From the NCBI GenBank assembly GCA_900541915.1, contig UQLS01000022.1:1-21959 (forward strand): a stretch of DNA of 21,959 bases. Direction: 5' to 3'. This document shows positions 21,134-21,959 of this stretch, piece by piece. A program made the position numbers and the translations under genes. The number at the start of each line of letters is the position of its first letter. The stretch's first letter is position 1. The notes beneath the pieces are model-generated. The model worked only from the letters and a program-made list of their open reading frames with translations, made no database searches and had not been told where the DNA came from. This DNA is from an uncultured Phascolarctobacterium sp. GTDB taxonomy: Bacteria > Bacillota > Negativicutes > Acidaminococcales > Acidaminococcaceae.

Positions 21134-21176
21134 CATTTTAGTTTTTATTGATACCCAGAAACTTTTTACTATTTAA

Positions 21177-21959
21177 TTATTTTGCTGCTTTTTCAGCTGC
21201 CATTTTAGCATGTTTTGCTTGTTGTGCAGCCACTTTAGCTTCTACTGCTGCTTTTTTCATTGCTTCAGCTTTAGCAAGTTTTGCTTTTGCAGCTTTTTCT
21301 TTTTCAGCTGCCAGCATTTGTTCCGGAGTTTTGCGGCCAAATTTCCAGGTTGCACCGATACCGCCCATTACTTCGTCACCAGAGGTAGATACGGACAGGC
21401 TCAGCATGAAGTCACGGTTCGGATAGTGGAACATGCCAAGAGCCAGACCTGTTTCATCTCTGTACTGACCAAGTCCAACTGCGATTTCAGTAGGTGCTGC
21501 AGGGTCATAGCCCATAGTACGCAGATTAGCGATTGCTGCTGCCATTGCACCAACTTTATCTACGCGATCTTCTACTTTATCAATACGGTTATCCAGGCGG
21601 TTAACTTCACCATCGAGACGTGCAACTTCACCCTCAAACCTTGTTTCAATTCTTTGATCTTCTGCTTTTCTATCTGCAGTTTCAGCATCGATTTTATCGT
21701 TCAATGCATTATCTGCATTTACGCGTTCGTTGGTTTCAGCATCGATTTTATCATTCAATGCATTATCCGCATTTACACGTTCGTTGGTTTCAGCATCGAT
21801 TTTATCATTCAATGCATTATCTGCATTTACACGTTCGTTGGTTTCAGCATCGATTTTATCATTCAATGCATTATCCGCATTTACACGTTCGTTGGTTTCA
21901 GCATCGATTTTATCATTCAATGCATTATCTGCATTTACACGTTCGTTGGTTTCAGCATC
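21177..21959 (-). CDS. Trimeric autotransporter adhesin, C-terminal part (YadA-like anchor), 5' end outside the window
   Basis: The reading frame is open to the right edge, so the passenger and start lie outside. Visible from N to C: five 18-residue coiled-coil repeats (DAETNERVNADNALNDKI), a stalk with ETRFEGEVARLDGEVNRL and DNRIDKVEDRVDKV, then a 74-residue YadA-like anchor (21330-21551) starting GAMAAAIANL and ending GGIGATWKFGRK, which would trimerise into a 12-strand barrel in the outer membrane. After the anchor come 50 further residues rich in Ala, Lys and Glu (21180-21329), probably helical. Most family members end at the last barrel strand, so this tail is unusual and would face the periplasm. 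The gene implies an outer membrane, hence a diderm host. A stem-loop follows the stop. Confidence 0.88.
   Translation of the reverse strand, partial: DAETNERVNADNALNDKIDAETNERVNADNALNDKIDAETNERVNADNALNDKIDAETNERVNADNALNDKIDAETNERVNADNALNDKIDAETADRKAEDQRIETRFEGEVARLDGEVNRLDNRIDKVEDRVDKVGAMAAAIANLRTMGYDPAAPTEIAVGLGQYRDETGLALGMFHYPNRDFMLSLSVSTSGDEVMGGIGATWKFGRKTPEQMLAAEKEKAAKAKLAKAEAMKKAAVEAKVAAQQAKHAKMAAEKAAK
21690..21959 (-). repeat. 54-bp tandem repeat array (five units, 108-bp higher order)
   Basis: Five consecutive 54-bp units encode DAETNERVNADNALNDKI. Units alternate at one base of the second Ala codon (GCA, GCG, GCA, GCG, GCA). As a result 21744-21851 and 21852-21959 are identical 108-bp blocks. 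Only the innermost unit (21690-21743) has further differences, both silent. The array continues beyond the window. Confidence 0.95.

Noticed and set aside
21690..21959. CRISPR-like array
   Set aside because: The 54-bp units are contiguous with no spacers and form an in-frame coiled-coil protein repeat.

Overview
The window looks like the chromosome of a diderm Firmicute of the class Negativicutes (Phascolarctobacterium/Acidaminococcus-like; this is an inference, no rRNA or marker search was possible). The Firmicute signs are strong AGGAGG-type ribosome binding sites, many intrinsic terminators, an S-box (SAM-I) riboswitch with a transcription terminator, and a minimal SufC/SufB-type Fe-S operon. 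The outer-membrane sign is a YadA-type trimeric autotransporter anchor at the right edge. Most genes lie on the minus strand; only lgt, a tRNA-Arg gene and an SLC13 transporter are on plus.

Layout, left to right. 1-1.6 kb: a terminator and glucose-6-phosphate isomerase. 1.7-2.0 kb: tRNA-Gln and tRNA-Glu with their own promoter and terminator. 2.0-4.6 kb: a tightly coupled operon transcribed sufC, SufB/SufD-type scaffold, DUF2284 cysteine-rich protein. 4.7-5.7 kb: divergent lgt, then tRNA-Arg(ACG). 5.8-8.9 kb: an operon sfsA, RlmI-type rRNA methyltransferase, CaiB/BaiF CoA-transferase. 9.0-10.05 kb: methionine-binding lipoprotein MetQ under a SAM-I riboswitch. 10.1-12.8 kb: a C4-acid operon of malic enzyme and two-subunit Fe-S fumarase, which links fumarate, malate and pyruvate. 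12.9-17.0 kb: an operon hydantoinase/oxoprolinase-type protein, HDAC-family deacetylase with a cysteine-rich tail, RdgB nucleotide-pool phosphatase, YfcE-type phosphodiesterase, joined by 4-base overlaps or very short gaps. 17.3-19.8 kb: a LysR regulator divergent from an SLC13-type anion/dicarboxylate transporter. 19.8-21.1 kb: two small exported proteins followed by an XRE regulator. 21.2 kb to the right edge: the C-terminal part of a trimeric autotransporter with perfect 54-bp repeats.

Most of the window is core metabolism. The parts most worth a second look are the sufC-sufB-DUF2284 operon, whose SufC carries a cysteine-rich insertion between Walker B and the H-loop; the HDAC protein with a zinc-ribbon-like tail encoded between a HyuA-type protein and RdgB; the exported-exported-XRE operon beside the adhesin; and the autotransporter, which has a 50-residue Ala/Lys tail after its membrane anchor and a 108-bp higher-order repeat. 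No mobile element, phage gene or CRISPR array was seen.
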